From the NCBI RefSeq assembly GCF_900002575.1, contig NZ_LN650648.1, positions 2,147,565 through 2,211,564 on the forward strand: a stretch of 64,000 bases of DNA, in the 5' to 3' direction. How positions within the stretch are numbered: position 1 is the stretch's first letter; each line of letters opens with the position of its first letter. The stretch comes from Romboutsia hominis. Lineage in GTDB: Bacteria; Bacillota; Clostridia; Peptostreptococcales; Peptostreptococcaceae. The notes below the pieces were generated by a model, which did not search any database, was not told the DNA's origin, and worked only from the letters and a program-made list of their open reading frames with translations. Below, one piece after another: positions 43,861 to 52,507 of the stretch. A program made the position numbers and the translations under genes.

Positions 43861-44521
43861 TTAAATCACCCCTCTCGCTTTGTTTGTAGCTAAGTGCTAC
43901 TCCATCTGCTATAGGTATTAAAGATGTAGTTAAATAGTCACAGTTTGATATATAATCTAAGTAACTTCTCATTCTTTTTACTATAGTCTTTTTACGTCTT
44001 ATAACGAAACTATCATGTGCAACCATTCCTTGATATAATATATTATCTGATATTAAAAGTCCATCTACTTTTAATTTATCTATAACCATATCATAAAATA
44101 ATTGATATTGTCCTTTAGCTGCATCTAAAAATATTATGTCAAACTCTCCTTGAACTTCTTTTAATTTTTCTTCTGCATCGCCTTCTAATATCGTTATATT
44201 ATTTTCAAATCCAGCTAATTTTATATTTTCTTTAGCCTTTTCTATCATTTTTTCATTTCTCTCTACTGTTATTATCTCCACATCTTCACCTAGAGTAGAT
44301 GCAAATAGTATAGATGAGTATCCTATAGCACAACCAACTTCTAGTATTCTCTTTGGTTTTTTCATTTTTAGTAAAACTTTTAAAAGTTCTGATACTTCTT
44401 TGTGTATTATAGGTACATTATTTTCATGTGCATAATCTTCTAGTTCTTTTAAAAGTCCTTCTTTATCTTTTAATGTATTTCTTATGTAATCTTGTACTAA
44501 TTCATTTACTATATTGCTCAT
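43853..44521 (-). CDS. trmR: tRNA 5-hydroxyuridine methyltransferase TrmR (YrrM)
   Basis: Class I SAM-dependent O-methyltransferase (222 aa) matching YrrM/TrmR, which methylates 5-hydroxyuridine-34 to 5-methoxyuridine in tRNA. Motifs are RILEVGCAIGYSSILFAS (SAM binding), TVERNEKM, LEGDAEEKL, DIIFLDAAKGQY and LLISDNILYQGMV. The ATG at 44521 is chosen because AAGGAG lies 8 nt upstream; a GTG three codons earlier is too close to it. It overlaps the U32 gene, its pathway partner. Confidence 0.88.
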   Translation of the reverse strand: MSNIVNELVQDYIRNTLKDKEGLLKELEDYAHENNVPIIHKEVSELLKVLLKMKKPKRILEVGCAIGYSSILFASTLGEDVEIITVERNEKMIEKAKENIKLAGFENNITILEGDAEEKLKEVQGEFDIIFLDAAKGQYQLFYDMVIDKLKVDGLLISDNILYQGMVAHDSFVIRRKKTIVKRMRSYLDYISNCDYLTTSLIPIADGVALSYKQSERGDLNA

Positions 44522-44604
44522 TAAATTCACTCCTTAAATAGCAGAAACATTAATATAGGATTACACTTTGAATATCTCAAAGCATAATCCCCATATTTTA
44601 AATT

Positions 44605-45669
44605 TTATTTATTCTCTGCACTTGCTTTTTCTTTGCTTAATTTATCCCTTTGTTCTTTATATTCCTTCTCAAACTTAAGATGTTCTTCGTAAGTTTTGCT
44701 ATAGTTATTTCCTCCATCCATAGTAGCTACAAAGTATAAATAATCTGTATCTTTTGGATATAATACTGCTTCTATAGATTTTATACTAGGATTAGCTATT
44801 GGTGTCGGAGGTAGTCCCACATTTTTATAACTATTATACGGAGAATCTATCTTTAAATCATTATATGTTACTATTTTTTTTCTTTCTGGGAATATATACT
44901 GTATAGTTGCATCAGACTGAAGTCTCATACCTATATCTAATCTATTGTAAAATACACTTGCTATCATAGGTCTATCTTCATCTCTAACAGCTTCTTTTTC
45001 AACAATAGAGCTCAGATTTACGACCTCTTGAAGAGTCATTTTTAACTCTTTTTGTCTTTTTTGTAACTTTTCAGTATACATTTTACCAAATTCAGCTAAC
45101 ATTTTATCCAAAACCTCTTTTTCACTTGTACCTTCTTCAAAGTAATAAGTCTGAGGATATAAGAAACCTTCTAGTGTAGTTATATCTTTTTCTTTTAAAT
45201 ATGGAAAATCACTATAAAATTCCTTTGGATTTTTGATTAGTTTTTCATACGTTTCTTTATTGCCCAGTTTTTTAGATACTAATTTATCAATTACTTCATT
45301 AGAAGTTGATCCTTCTGGTATAGTTACTTTTATACCATCTTGATATGTTTTTCCAGATGATAATATGTCAATTATATCATTATTAGAATAGGTTTGATTA
45401 AGCAAATATTTTCCAGACTTTATGTTTGGAATTTCATTACTTACTTTTGCTACAACTTTGAATAATGTCTTATTCTTTATTAATTTTTTTTCGTATAATA
45501 TATCTGTCATTGTATTTATAGTAGCACCTTTAGGTATTTCTACTACTATATCTTTTTTATTTTTTTTATTGTATGGTCCTATTTGTATGAACACAAAACT
45601 CCCTATTAATCCCAATAATACTACCAAGGAAATTAATGCTATCTTAAGTTTATTATTTCTCAAGTACAT
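44605..45669 (-). CDS. mltG: Endolytic murein transglycosylase MltG
   Basis: MltG (YceG family, 354 aa) cuts nascent glycan strands near the membrane. One N-terminal membrane helix (about 9-29) is followed by a LysM-like region. The catalytic domain has LEGFLYPQTYYFEEGTS, LSSIVEKEAVRDEDRPMIAS (catalytic Glu), VFYNRLDIGMRLQSDATIQY and NPSIKSIEAVLYP. GGAG lies 11 nt before the ATG, a little far; a TTG three codons in is an alternative. It heads the mltG-trmR-U32-udk series. Confidence 0.95.
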   Translation of the reverse strand: MYLRNNKLKIALISLVVLLGLIGSFVFIQIGPYNKKNKKDIVVEIPKGATINTMTDILYEKKLIKNKTLFKVVAKVSNEIPNIKSGKYLLNQTYSNNDIIDILSSGKTYQDGIKVTIPEGSTSNEVIDKLVSKKLGNKETYEKLIKNPKEFYSDFPYLKEKDITTLEGFLYPQTYYFEEGTSEKEVLDKMLAEFGKMYTEKLQKRQKELKMTLQEVVNLSSIVEKEAVRDEDRPMIASVFYNRLDIGMRLQSDATIQYIFPERKKIVTYNDLKIDSPYNSYKNVGLPPTPIANPSIKSIEAVLYPKDTDYLYFVATMDGGNNYSKTYEEHLKFEKEYKEQRDKLSKEKASAENK

Positions 45670-45862
45670 AGTATTTTCTACTCCTTATATATATTTATAT
45701 CTTTTATATTATAAATCTAAGAATAAAAATTTTCAATAAAATTGTCGAATAAATTTCTTTTCTAAATTCATTGCTTTTTTATATTTGACTTATCTAACGT
45801 TCATTTATTAGTAATTTATCAAATTAATTATAAAAATTAATAGCTTCAAAATTTTTTTATAA

Positions 45863-45908
45863 TTATAAAAAGCTTAACGTTATTTTTTACACGTTAAGCT
45901 TTTTATAA
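45863..45908. terminator. Terminator after pdp
   Basis: TTATAAAAAGCTTAACGT (45863-45880) pairs perfectly with ACGTTAAGCTTTTTATAA (45891-45908), giving an 18-bp stem. It ends the long steA-to-pdp gene run. Confidence 0.9.
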
Positions 45909-45916
45909 TCATAATA

Positions 45917-47242
45917 TTAAAATTTTTTTATTTCATCTTTAGTTACAACACCATATATTAACTTTTTAGGTTGTGTTTTATCATCTACTATTTCATAAGC
46001 ATTTATAAATCTTTCTTTTGCTTGTTCAAATTTTTCTTCTTTATTATAATGCATGTAAGCTAATACATCGCCTTCATTTACATAGTCTCCTACTTTCTTT
46101 TGAAGTACTATACCTGCTGATAAATCAAGTTCATCTTCTTTAGTTTCTCTACCAGCACCTAAAATCATAGCAGATACCCCTATTTCTTCTGCTTCTATCT
46201 TACTTATATAACCACTTTTTGGTGATTTTATAGGTACTATATTTTTAGATTTAGGAAGTAAATCATAATCGTCAACTACCCTCTTATCTCCGCCTTGATT
46301 TTCTATAAACTCTTTTAGTTTTTCTAGTGCACGTCCTGAAGATATAGCGTCTTGTATCATTTTCTTACCTTCTTCGAAACTTTCACAAACTTTTGCTAAT
46401 ACTAACATATATGCCCCTAATGTTTCACATAGCATTACAAAATCCTTAGGTCCATTTCCTTTTAAAGTTTCTATAGCTTCTATTACCTCTAATGAGTTAC
46501 CTACAGCAAATCCTAAAGGCTCATCCATATTAGTTATCATACCTATTGTTTCTCTACCCATTCCACAACCAATATCAACCATAGCTTTTGCTAGTTCAAA
46601 TGAATCATCTAGTGTTTTCATAAATGCTCCATCACCAGTTTTAACATCAAGTAATATAGCATTTGAACCTGATGCTAATTTTTTACACATTATACTAGCA
46701 GCTATTAAAGATATATTATCAACTGTAGCAGTTACATCTCTTAGAGCATACATTTTTTTATCAGCAACTGCTATTGTAGCTGTTTGACCACAAACTGCTA
46801 TATTTTTTTCATTTACAGAATTTATAAATTTCTCTGCATCCATTTCTATTGAAAATCCTGGTATAGCTTCTAACTTATCTAAAGTCCCTCCAGTGTGTCC
46901 TAATCCTCTTCCTGACATTTTAGCTACAGGAGCACCACATGATGCCACTAATGGAGCTAAAGCTATTGTAGTTTTATCTCCTACTCCTCCTGTACTATGC
47001 TTATCAACTTTTATTCCTTTTATAGCTGATAGGTCTATAACATCTCCTGAATTCATCATAGCTTCTGTAAGATATACTGTTTCTTGTTTATTCATTTTGT
47101 TTATATATATTGCCATTAAAAGAGCTGATGCTTGGTAATCAGGTATTTCATTTTTTGAATATTTTTCTACGAAAAAGTTTATTTCTTCTTTAGGTAATTC
47201 ATGCCCATCTCTTTTTTTTCTGATTATATCATATATTCTCAT
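45917..47242 (-). CDS. pdp: Pyrimidine-nucleoside phosphorylase
   Basis: PyNP/Pdp (441 aa) splits uridine and thymidine with phosphate. Motifs are KHSTGGVGDKTTIALAPLVA (phosphate binding), MSGRGLGHTGGTLDKLEAIP and KLASGSNAILLDVKTGDGAF. A C-terminal biotin-carrier-like domain follows (about 345-435). The ATG at 47242 (MRIYDIIRKKRDG) has AAGGAG 7 nt upstream. It follows punA and deoB, so the cluster salvages both purine and pyrimidine nucleosides, funnelling ribose phosphates through phosphopentomutase. Confidence 0.96.
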   Translation of the reverse strand: MRIYDIIRKKRDGHELPKEEINFFVEKYSKNEIPDYQASALLMAIYINKMNKQETVYLTEAMMNSGDVIDLSAIKGIKVDKHSTGGVGDKTTIALAPLVASCGAPVAKMSGRGLGHTGGTLDKLEAIPGFSIEMDAEKFINSVNEKNIAVCGQTATIAVADKKMYALRDVTATVDNISLIAASIMCKKLASGSNAILLDVKTGDGAFMKTLDDSFELAKAMVDIGCGMGRETIGMITNMDEPLGFAVGNSLEVIEAIETLKGNGPKDFVMLCETLGAYMLVLAKVCESFEEGKKMIQDAISSGRALEKLKEFIENQGGDKRVVDDYDLLPKSKNIVPIKSPKSGYISKIEAEEIGVSAMILGAGRETKEDELDLSAGIVLQKKVGDYVNEGDVLAYMHYNKEEKFEQAKERFINAYEIVDDKTQPKKLIYGVVTKDEIKKF

Positions 47243-47283
47243 TTTATCTCTCCTTAACAAACTTTATATATAATCTATTATTT

Positions 47284-47329
47284 AAATATATAAGCTTAAT
47301 ACTAAGTTTAGTATTAAGCTTATATATTT
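47284..47329. repeat. 22-bp perfect inverted repeat between punA and pdp
   Basis: Positions 47284-47305 and 47308-47329 are exact reverse complements around a 2-nt loop, ending 1 nt before the punA stop codon. The stem is AT-rich and lacks a following U-tract, so it may stabilise or separate the punA and pdp messages rather than terminate. Confidence 0.6.
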
Positions 47330-47330
47330 A

Positions 47331-48143
47331 TTATATACTTTTAACTACTAATTTAACTAAACTTAAGAATTCAGCTTTTACTTTTTGAGTAGTTTCTATT
47401 ACTTCTTCATGGTTAAGAGGTTGATCAAGTATTCCTGCTGCCATGTTAGTTATACAAGATATTCCTATAACATCCATAGATGAATGGCTAGCAACTATTA
47501 CTTCTGGTGCAGTAGACATACCAACAGCATCAGCTCCTAGTATTCTTGCCATTTTAACTTCTGCAGGTGTCTCATATGTTGGTCCACTAAAGAATGCATA
47601 TACACCTTCTTGTACTTTTATATCTAGCTTCTTAGCACACTCTCTAACTAATTCTATATATTTTGGTGAATAAGCTGTAGACATATCTGGGAATCTTGGT
47701 CCAAATCTTTCATCATTTTTACCCATTAAAGGTGTACTTCCACTTAAGTTTATATGATCTTTTATTATCATTAAATCACCTGGTTTAAAGTCTACATTTG
47801 CTCCTCCAGCTGCATTTGTAACTACTATAGTTTCAACTCCTAAAGCTTTCATAACTCTAACTGGGAATGTTATTTCTTGTTGAGTATATCCTTCATAGTA
47901 GTGGAATCTCCCTTGCATAGCAACTACATCTTTGCCTTCTAATTTACCTATTACAAGGCATCCTGCATGTCCTTCAACAGTAGATACAGGGAAATTAGGT
48001 ATTTCATTATATTTTATCTTTACTGGATTTTCTATTTCATCAGCTAATACTCCTAATCCAGAACCTAATATAAGTCCTATCTTAGGTGTTATATTTATTT
48101 TTTCATTTATAAATTTTGCACTTTCTTGTACTTTGTTAAACAT
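47331..48143 (-). CDS. punA: Purine nucleoside phosphorylase (trimeric type)
   Basis: PNP-I type enzyme (270 aa) that phosphorolyses inosine and guanosine. Motifs are GLILGSGLGVLADEIE, VEGHAGCLVIGKLEGK, MQGRFHYYEGYTQQEITFPV (phosphate and His), VVTNAAGGANVDFKPGD, YAFFSGPTYETPAEVKMARI and GADAVGMSTAPEVIVA. GGAGGAG precedes the ATG. It starts 15 nt after deoB, its pathway partner. Confidence 0.97.
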   Translation of the reverse strand: MFNKVQESAKFINEKINITPKIGLILGSGLGVLADEIENPVKIKYNEIPNFPVSTVEGHAGCLVIGKLEGKDVVAMQGRFHYYEGYTQQEITFPVRVMKALGVETIVVTNAAGGANVDFKPGDLMIIKDHINLSGSTPLMGKNDERFGPRFPDMSTAYSPKYIELVRECAKKLDIKVQEGVYAFFSGPTYETPAEVKMARILGADAVGMSTAPEVIVASHSSMDVIGISCITNMAAGILDQPLNHEEVIETTQKVKAEFLSLVKLVVKSI

Positions 48144-48158
48144 ATGTCTCCTCCTTGA

Positions 48159-49331
48159 CTATTTAAGTATTTGTGATTTAAAACTAGTTCCATTTTTAGT
48201 CATTTTTGTATCTAATATATCTGCTACTGTAGCACCTATATCTGCAAAACTTTTTCTTATACCTAAGTTTACACCACTCTTGATATTTTTTCCATAAATT
48301 AATACAGGTATATACTCTCTAGTATGATCCGTACCTTTGTAAGTTGGATCATTACCATGATCAGCATTTATTATAAGTATATCATCTTCCTTTAAAGCAT
48401 CTATTATTTCTGGAATTCTAGCATCGAATTCCTCTATAGCTTCTTTATATCCTTTTACATTTCTTCTATGTCCATATTTTGAATCAAAATCAACTAAATT
48501 AGTAAATATTAATCCTTTATTTTCTTTATTAATGTAATTTATAGTTTGGTCTACTCCATCCATATTATCTTTAGTGTGTATAGCTTCCGTTATACCTTGT
48601 CCATTAAATATGTCTTCTATTTTACCAACGCCAATTACATCTAGTCCAGCTTCTTTTATATTATCTAATACCGTTTTTTCAAAAGGATTTAATGAGTAGT
48701 CTCTTCTGTTAGAAGTTCTTACGAACTCACCTTTTCCTTTTCCTATATATGGTCTAGCTATAATTCTAGCTACTGCATTGTCTCCCATCATTATTTCCCT
48801 AGCTATTTCACACATTTTGTATAATTCATCAAGTGGTATTATTTCTTCATGCGCTGCTATTTGGAATACACTATCTGCTGATGTATATACTATTACATCT
48901 CCTGTTTTCATTTGATGTTCTCCATATTCATCTAATATAGCAGTTCCTGATGCTGGCTTATTTCCTACAACTTTTCTTCCTGTTCTTTTTTCAAATTCAT
49001 CTATTATTTCTTTTGGGAACCCATTTTCAAATGTTTTAAATGGAGTTTCAACTAAAACACCTGTCATCTCCCAATGTCCTGTTGTAGTATCTTTTCCTTG
49101 AGAAATTTCTTCACATTTTCCAAAACAACCTATAGGAGAATCTACTCCTTCTACAAAATCTACTTCGTCTATATTTCCTATCCCTAATTTTAATAAGTTA
49201 GGTATCTTTATATCCTTATGTGTTTTTATTATATTTCCTAAAGTATTAACACCTTCATCTCCAAATTTTTTTGAGTCTGGAAGTGCTCCTATTCCTACAC
49301 TATCAATTACAATCCATACAACCCTATTCAT
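48159..49331 (-). CDS. deoB: Phosphopentomutase
   Basis: DeoB (390 aa) interconverts (deoxy)ribose 1- and 5-phosphate. It is an alkaline-phosphatase-superfamily metalloenzyme with metal ligands in VWIVIDSVGIGALPDSKKFG, GKDTTTGHWEMTG (catalytic Thr), DFDSKYGHRRN and NADHGNDPTYKGTDHTREY. AGGAGG precedes the ATG. It links punA and pdp products to the pentose phosphate pathway. Confidence 0.97.
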   Translation of the reverse strand: MNRVVWIVIDSVGIGALPDSKKFGDEGVNTLGNIIKTHKDIKIPNLLKLGIGNIDEVDFVEGVDSPIGCFGKCEEISQGKDTTTGHWEMTGVLVETPFKTFENGFPKEIIDEFEKRTGRKVVGNKPASGTAILDEYGEHQMKTGDVIVYTSADSVFQIAAHEEIIPLDELYKMCEIAREIMMGDNAVARIIARPYIGKGKGEFVRTSNRRDYSLNPFEKTVLDNIKEAGLDVIGVGKIEDIFNGQGITEAIHTKDNMDGVDQTINYINKENKGLIFTNLVDFDSKYGHRRNVKGYKEAIEEFDARIPEIIDALKEDDILIINADHGNDPTYKGTDHTREYIPVLIYGKNIKSGVNLGIRKSFADIGATVADILDTKMTKNGTSFKSQILK

Positions 49332-49355
49332 ATTATGTCCTCCTTTTTTTGTAGT

Positions 49356-50228
49356 TTATTTCCTAGGATGTTTTTCTTTTATTTCTCTTCTCATATTCTT
49401 ATTTATGTGATTTAAATATGATTGCAAACTAGATAAATTGCTATTTCCTAATATTTTGCTTACTACAGCAACATTAGCACCTTCATTTAAAAGATGAATA
49501 GCAAAAGAATGCCTAAGCATACTTGGATTTATGTTTTTATCTATATTAGCTAAATTAGCATATTTTTTAATAAGTTTCCATAAGCCTTGTCTTGTAAACC
49601 TTTGTCCTAAGGAACTTACAAATAAAGCTTTTTCATCTTCATTTGCCAATTCAGTTCTTGATTCATTTATATATTTTTCTAAATACTCCTTAGATGTATT
49701 GGATAAAGGTATTATTCTTGGATTTTTTCCTTTATCACAGCATATATAGTCTAAATCTAATTCTACAGAATCTATATCCATATCTATAAGCTCTGATACT
49801 TTTATACCTGTACCATACAATATTTCAAATATTGCCTTATCTCTTATTTCTTTAGGTGTATTTAAATTTTTAAAATCTAAAAGCCTTTTTATTTCTTCCT
49901 CTGTTAAAATATCTAAACTATTTTTCTCTATTTTAGGCTTTTTTATATTTCTTGCAGGATTATTTTTACTTATACCATAAAAAAATAAATAATCATGAAA
50001 AGATTTTATTGATGATATCATTCTAGATACTGTTGCTACAGATATATTTTCCTGTTCTAATCTTATTATATATCCTATAATATCATTTTCTACAACATTA
50101 TCTAAACTTATCATCTTTTCTTTTAAATAATCAACATATCTTTTTATATCTATATAGTAAGATGATATAGTATTTTTAGATAGATTCTTACTATTTAGAT
50201 ATTTTATGTATTCCTCTACAACCTCCAT
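49356..50228 (-). CDS. xerD: XerD-like tyrosine recombinase with altered active site
   Basis: Tyrosine recombinase (290 aa) at the usual XerD locus. Its SAM-like N-terminal core-binding domain spans about 1-85. Compared with E. coli XerD, the first catalytic Arg is Lys143 (YGTGIKVSELI). The first His is Ser236 (NPSMLRHSF) and the second His is Asn262 (LGNSNLSS). The beta-hairpin Lys166, Arg239 and the nucleophile Tyr271 remain. Three of six conserved catalytic positions are therefore substituted, so activity in chromosome dimer resolution is doubtful. Length and reading frame are intact, which argues for a retained role. It lies between spoIIM (10-nt gap) and deoB. Confidence 0.85.
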   Translation of the reverse strand: MEVVEEYIKYLNSKNLSKNTISSYYIDIKRYVDYLKEKMISLDNVVENDIIGYIIRLEQENISVATVSRMISSIKSFHDYLFFYGISKNNPARNIKKPKIEKNSLDILTEEEIKRLLDFKNLNTPKEIRDKAIFEILYGTGIKVSELIDMDIDSVELDLDYICCDKGKNPRIIPLSNTSKEYLEKYINESRTELANEDEKALFVSSLGQRFTRQGLWKLIKKYANLANIDKNINPSMLRHSFAIHLLNEGANVAVVSKILGNSNLSSLQSYLNHINKNMRREIKEKHPRK

Positions 50229-50238
50229 AGCAAACTCC

Positions 50239-50844
50239 TTATCTGACTAGGAACTTAATCATACCTATACTTATAGTATTTAGTACAACTTGTAATATAA
50301 CTGTAATACTTATTATAATTATAACATTTAATATAAATCTTTTTACTAAAAATATCATATTTTCTTTTCTTTTGTGCTTAATTTCTAATAATATTTTTTT
50401 TACATAATCAAATGCCACTAACGTTAATATAACTGTACCAGGTATAATAGCTAAATTTTTCATAAATAAAACAAATATCATTTTTATTGATTCAAAATTT
50501 AGTGCTAATATCATACTATTTATAGTATAGCCTATTGATAAACCTTTTAGCATAAATATTATAAGCACTACTGGAAAAGTTATTACTAAGACTGAAAAAA
50601 AAGCGACACAAGCCATAAAGCTTAAATCTATTTTTAAATTTGATAATATAGCTTCTTTTATTCCTTCTCTTGAATTATAGTACTCACTTATAAAACTAAT
50701 ATCTTTTATTATTTCATCTTGATAACTTGGCCATATTTTATTTAGATAAGATCCAAGTGCTACAAATACAATAAATATTAACCCAATAAGTACTATTTGT
50801 CTGTTAAGTTCTTTAAAATTATTTTTTCTATATGTTCTTCTCAA
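50239..50844 (-). CDS. spoIIM: Stage II sporulation protein M
   Basis: SpoIIM (201 aa) is the mother-cell membrane protein of the DMP complex (SpoIID-SpoIIM-SpoIIP) that drives engulfment. About five membrane helices are visible, with VALGSYLNKIWPSYQDEI after the first and the conserved loop FMLKGLSIGYTINSMILALN. The start is a TTG with GGGGAGG 8 nt upstream. That site lies in the 3' arm of a 15-bp hairpin (50849-50900), so translation may be gated. SigE control is expected in this family, but I did not find a convincing SigE promoter. Confidence 0.92.
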   Translation of the reverse strand: MRRTYRKNNFKELNRQIVLIGLIFIVFVALGSYLNKIWPSYQDEIIKDISFISEYYNSREGIKEAILSNLKIDLSFMACVAFFSVLVITFPVVLIIFMLKGLSIGYTINSMILALNFESIKMIFVLFMKNLAIIPGTVILTLVAFDYVKKILLEIKHKRKENMIFLVKRFILNVIIIISITVILQVVLNTISIGMIKFLVR

Positions 50845-50848
50845 ATTT

Positions 50849-50900
50849 ATAACCTCCCCTTTTACCTTACAAAATAGTATGTATAAAAAGAGGAGGTTAT
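50849..50900 (-). promoter_or_regulatory. Hairpin sequestering the spoIIM ribosome binding site
   Basis: On the minus strand ATAACCTCC-T-CTTTT (50900-50886) pairs with AAAAG-G-GGAGGTTAT (50863-50849): 14 Watson-Crick pairs and one G-U, with a 22-nt loop. The SD GGGGAGG is fully in the 3' arm, 8 nt before the TTG start. Confidence 0.6.
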
Positions 50901-50906
50901 GACATT

Positions 50907-51437
50907 TTATATTAATTCTCTAGCTATTAAAATTCCAATTGCTGTTTTTGCATCTTCTATTTCATTTTGAATAACCATGTTATAAGCTTCTTCTAAACTT
51001 ATAGTATGTACTTCTATATCTTCATCATCATTTAAATTTCTTTCACCTACAGTAATATCAGTAGCTAGATATATGTATATTTTTTGATTAGAAAAACCTG
51101 CTGATGTATAAAACTTATGTATTAGTTTTAAATTTGAAGCATCGTATCCCGTTTCTTCTTTTAGTTCTCTTTGTGCACATTCTTTTGGTGTTTCACCAGG
51201 TTCTAACTTTCCTGCTGGTATTTCCCATATAACTTTTTCTATTGGTTTTCTAAATTGTTTAATTAATACTATTTCATTATTTTCATTTAATGCTAATATA
51301 CCAACTGCACCAGGATGTTCTACTATTTCTCTTTTTTGATATCCTTGGTTTATAGTCTCTACAGTATCTACTTTTAGGCTGATTGTTTTTCCAGTGTATA
51401 TTTTATCACTACTAATAGTCTTTTCTTCTATCACCAT
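50907..51437 (-). CDS. NUDIX hydrolase, ADP-ribose pyrophosphatase type
   Basis: NUDIX enzyme (176 aa) most like ADP-ribose pyrophosphatases (NudF/YqkG). The Nudix box is GETPKECAQRELKEETGYDA preceded by WEIPAGKLEP. The N-terminal beta strands IYTGKTISLKVDTVE and VEHPGAVGILALNENNEIVL match the dimeric ADPRase fold. The ATG at 51437 has GGAGG 6 nt upstream, and the gene overlaps the DUF3866 gene by 26 nt. A NUDIX gene near steA/steB and xerD is also found in actinobacteria, from memory. Confidence 0.9.
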   Translation of the reverse strand: MVIEEKTISSDKIYTGKTISLKVDTVETINQGYQKREIVEHPGAVGILALNENNEIVLIKQFRKPIEKVIWEIPAGKLEPGETPKECAQRELKEETGYDASNLKLIHKFYTSAGFSNQKIYIYLATDITVGERNLNDDEDIEVHTISLEEAYNMVIQNEIEDAKTAIGILIARELI

Positions 51438-52503
51438 CACAAACCTCCATTAAATAATATGCAGCACTACTTGCAGCCTCGAAAAACTCTTTATCTTGTT
51501 CATAATTTCTTCCCATAGTTCTTACCTTCAGGCCAAAATAATCTAAGTCTTCTTTAGTATTTTTATTATCTATATATACTATATTATGTCTATTTAAATC
51601 ATTTTCTTCTATTTGTGCTCTTATTTTATTTAATTTATCACTTTCATAATTTGATATTGGTATTGTTATATCAACATTTACAATTTCTTTAAAAATAGTA
51701 ATACTATGGTGAGATATTCCATTATGTCTTTCTCTTTTATCTGCAAAACTAATTCTAGGTATAGCTATAGGATTTCCACCAAGTTTTTTTACTGCATCTA
51801 ATATAGGTCCTTGTTCTATTCCTGTAAATCCATATTTAGTTCCAGTACCTGCAATTCCAGGTCCCATACTAACAAATACACAGTCTGCATTTAATACTTC
51901 TTTAGCAGTTATTAAAGCTGTATATATATTTATACATTCATAATCCCCTCCGAATGCATTCCCTATAGTTATAGTATAGTCTATTAATCCTTTACTTTTT
52001 AAAGTTTCTACATTTTTACTTAGGTATATCGGTAATGCAGCTCCATCTGTCATTATATATACTATTTTTTTATCTTTATTATTTCTTTTATATGATGCTA
52101 CAAAAGGTGTAAGCATACTATGAAGTGTCCCAACAACAACTGGCATATCATTTAAACTTTTAAAGCTTGATATTTTATCATGATAAGTACTTTCTTGTTC
52201 TTCAACTGAATCTACCTTAACTTGTAGTGGCGTATATCTTAATTTCATAATATGACCGCCTTCTGTAAAGCTTGATTCTATATTATTTAGATTAGTTATT
52301 ACAAAATGATATCCTCCAGTACCTAAACTTAACTCAACAGCTGTTGTATTTAATACAACCTCATCACCTACATTTACACTCCCTGTCATCTTAGGGTAGT
52401 TGTATGCTTTTTGTATTTCTCCATTTATATTAACTCTTATATCTTCTAATTTTTCACTCTTATCTTTTATAGAATCTACAATTCCTATTCTTTTACTTAT
52501 CAT
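51412..52503 (-). CDS. DUF3866 family protein
   Basis: Protein of 363 aa matching the DUF3866 family of Firmicutes and actinobacteria, of unknown function. An N-terminal barrel-like part (MISKRIGIVDSIKDKSEKLE, GSVNVGDEVVLNTTAVELSL) precedes a larger alpha/beta part. That part has VVGTLHSMLTPFVASYKR, IVYIMTDGAALPIYLSKNV, DCVFVSMGPGIAGTGTKYGF and RISFADKRERHNGISHHSI. The glycine-rich GPGIAGTG suggests a nucleotide or sugar-phosphate site, but this is inference. It starts 4 nt after the GT4-like gene and overlaps the NUDIX gene. Its neighbours suggest envelope metabolism. Confidence 0.8.
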   Translation of the reverse strand: MISKRIGIVDSIKDKSEKLEDIRVNINGEIQKAYNYPKMTGSVNVGDEVVLNTTAVELSLGTGGYHFVITNLNNIESSFTEGGHIMKLRYTPLQVKVDSVEEQESTYHDKISSFKSLNDMPVVVGTLHSMLTPFVASYKRNNKDKKIVYIMTDGAALPIYLSKNVETLKSKGLIDYTITIGNAFGGDYECINIYTALITAKEVLNADCVFVSMGPGIAGTGTKYGFTGIEQGPILDAVKKLGGNPIAIPRISFADKRERHNGISHHSITIFKEIVNVDITIPISNYESDKLNKIRAQIEENDLNRHNIVYIDNKNTKEDLDYFGLKVRTMGRNYEQDKEFFEAASSAAYYLMEVCDGDRRKDY

Positions 52504-52507
52504 AAGT

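Noticed and set aside
49356-50228. Phage integrase marking a mobile element
   Set aside because: It is at the conserved XerD locus between spoIIM and deoB, with no attachment repeats or cargo.
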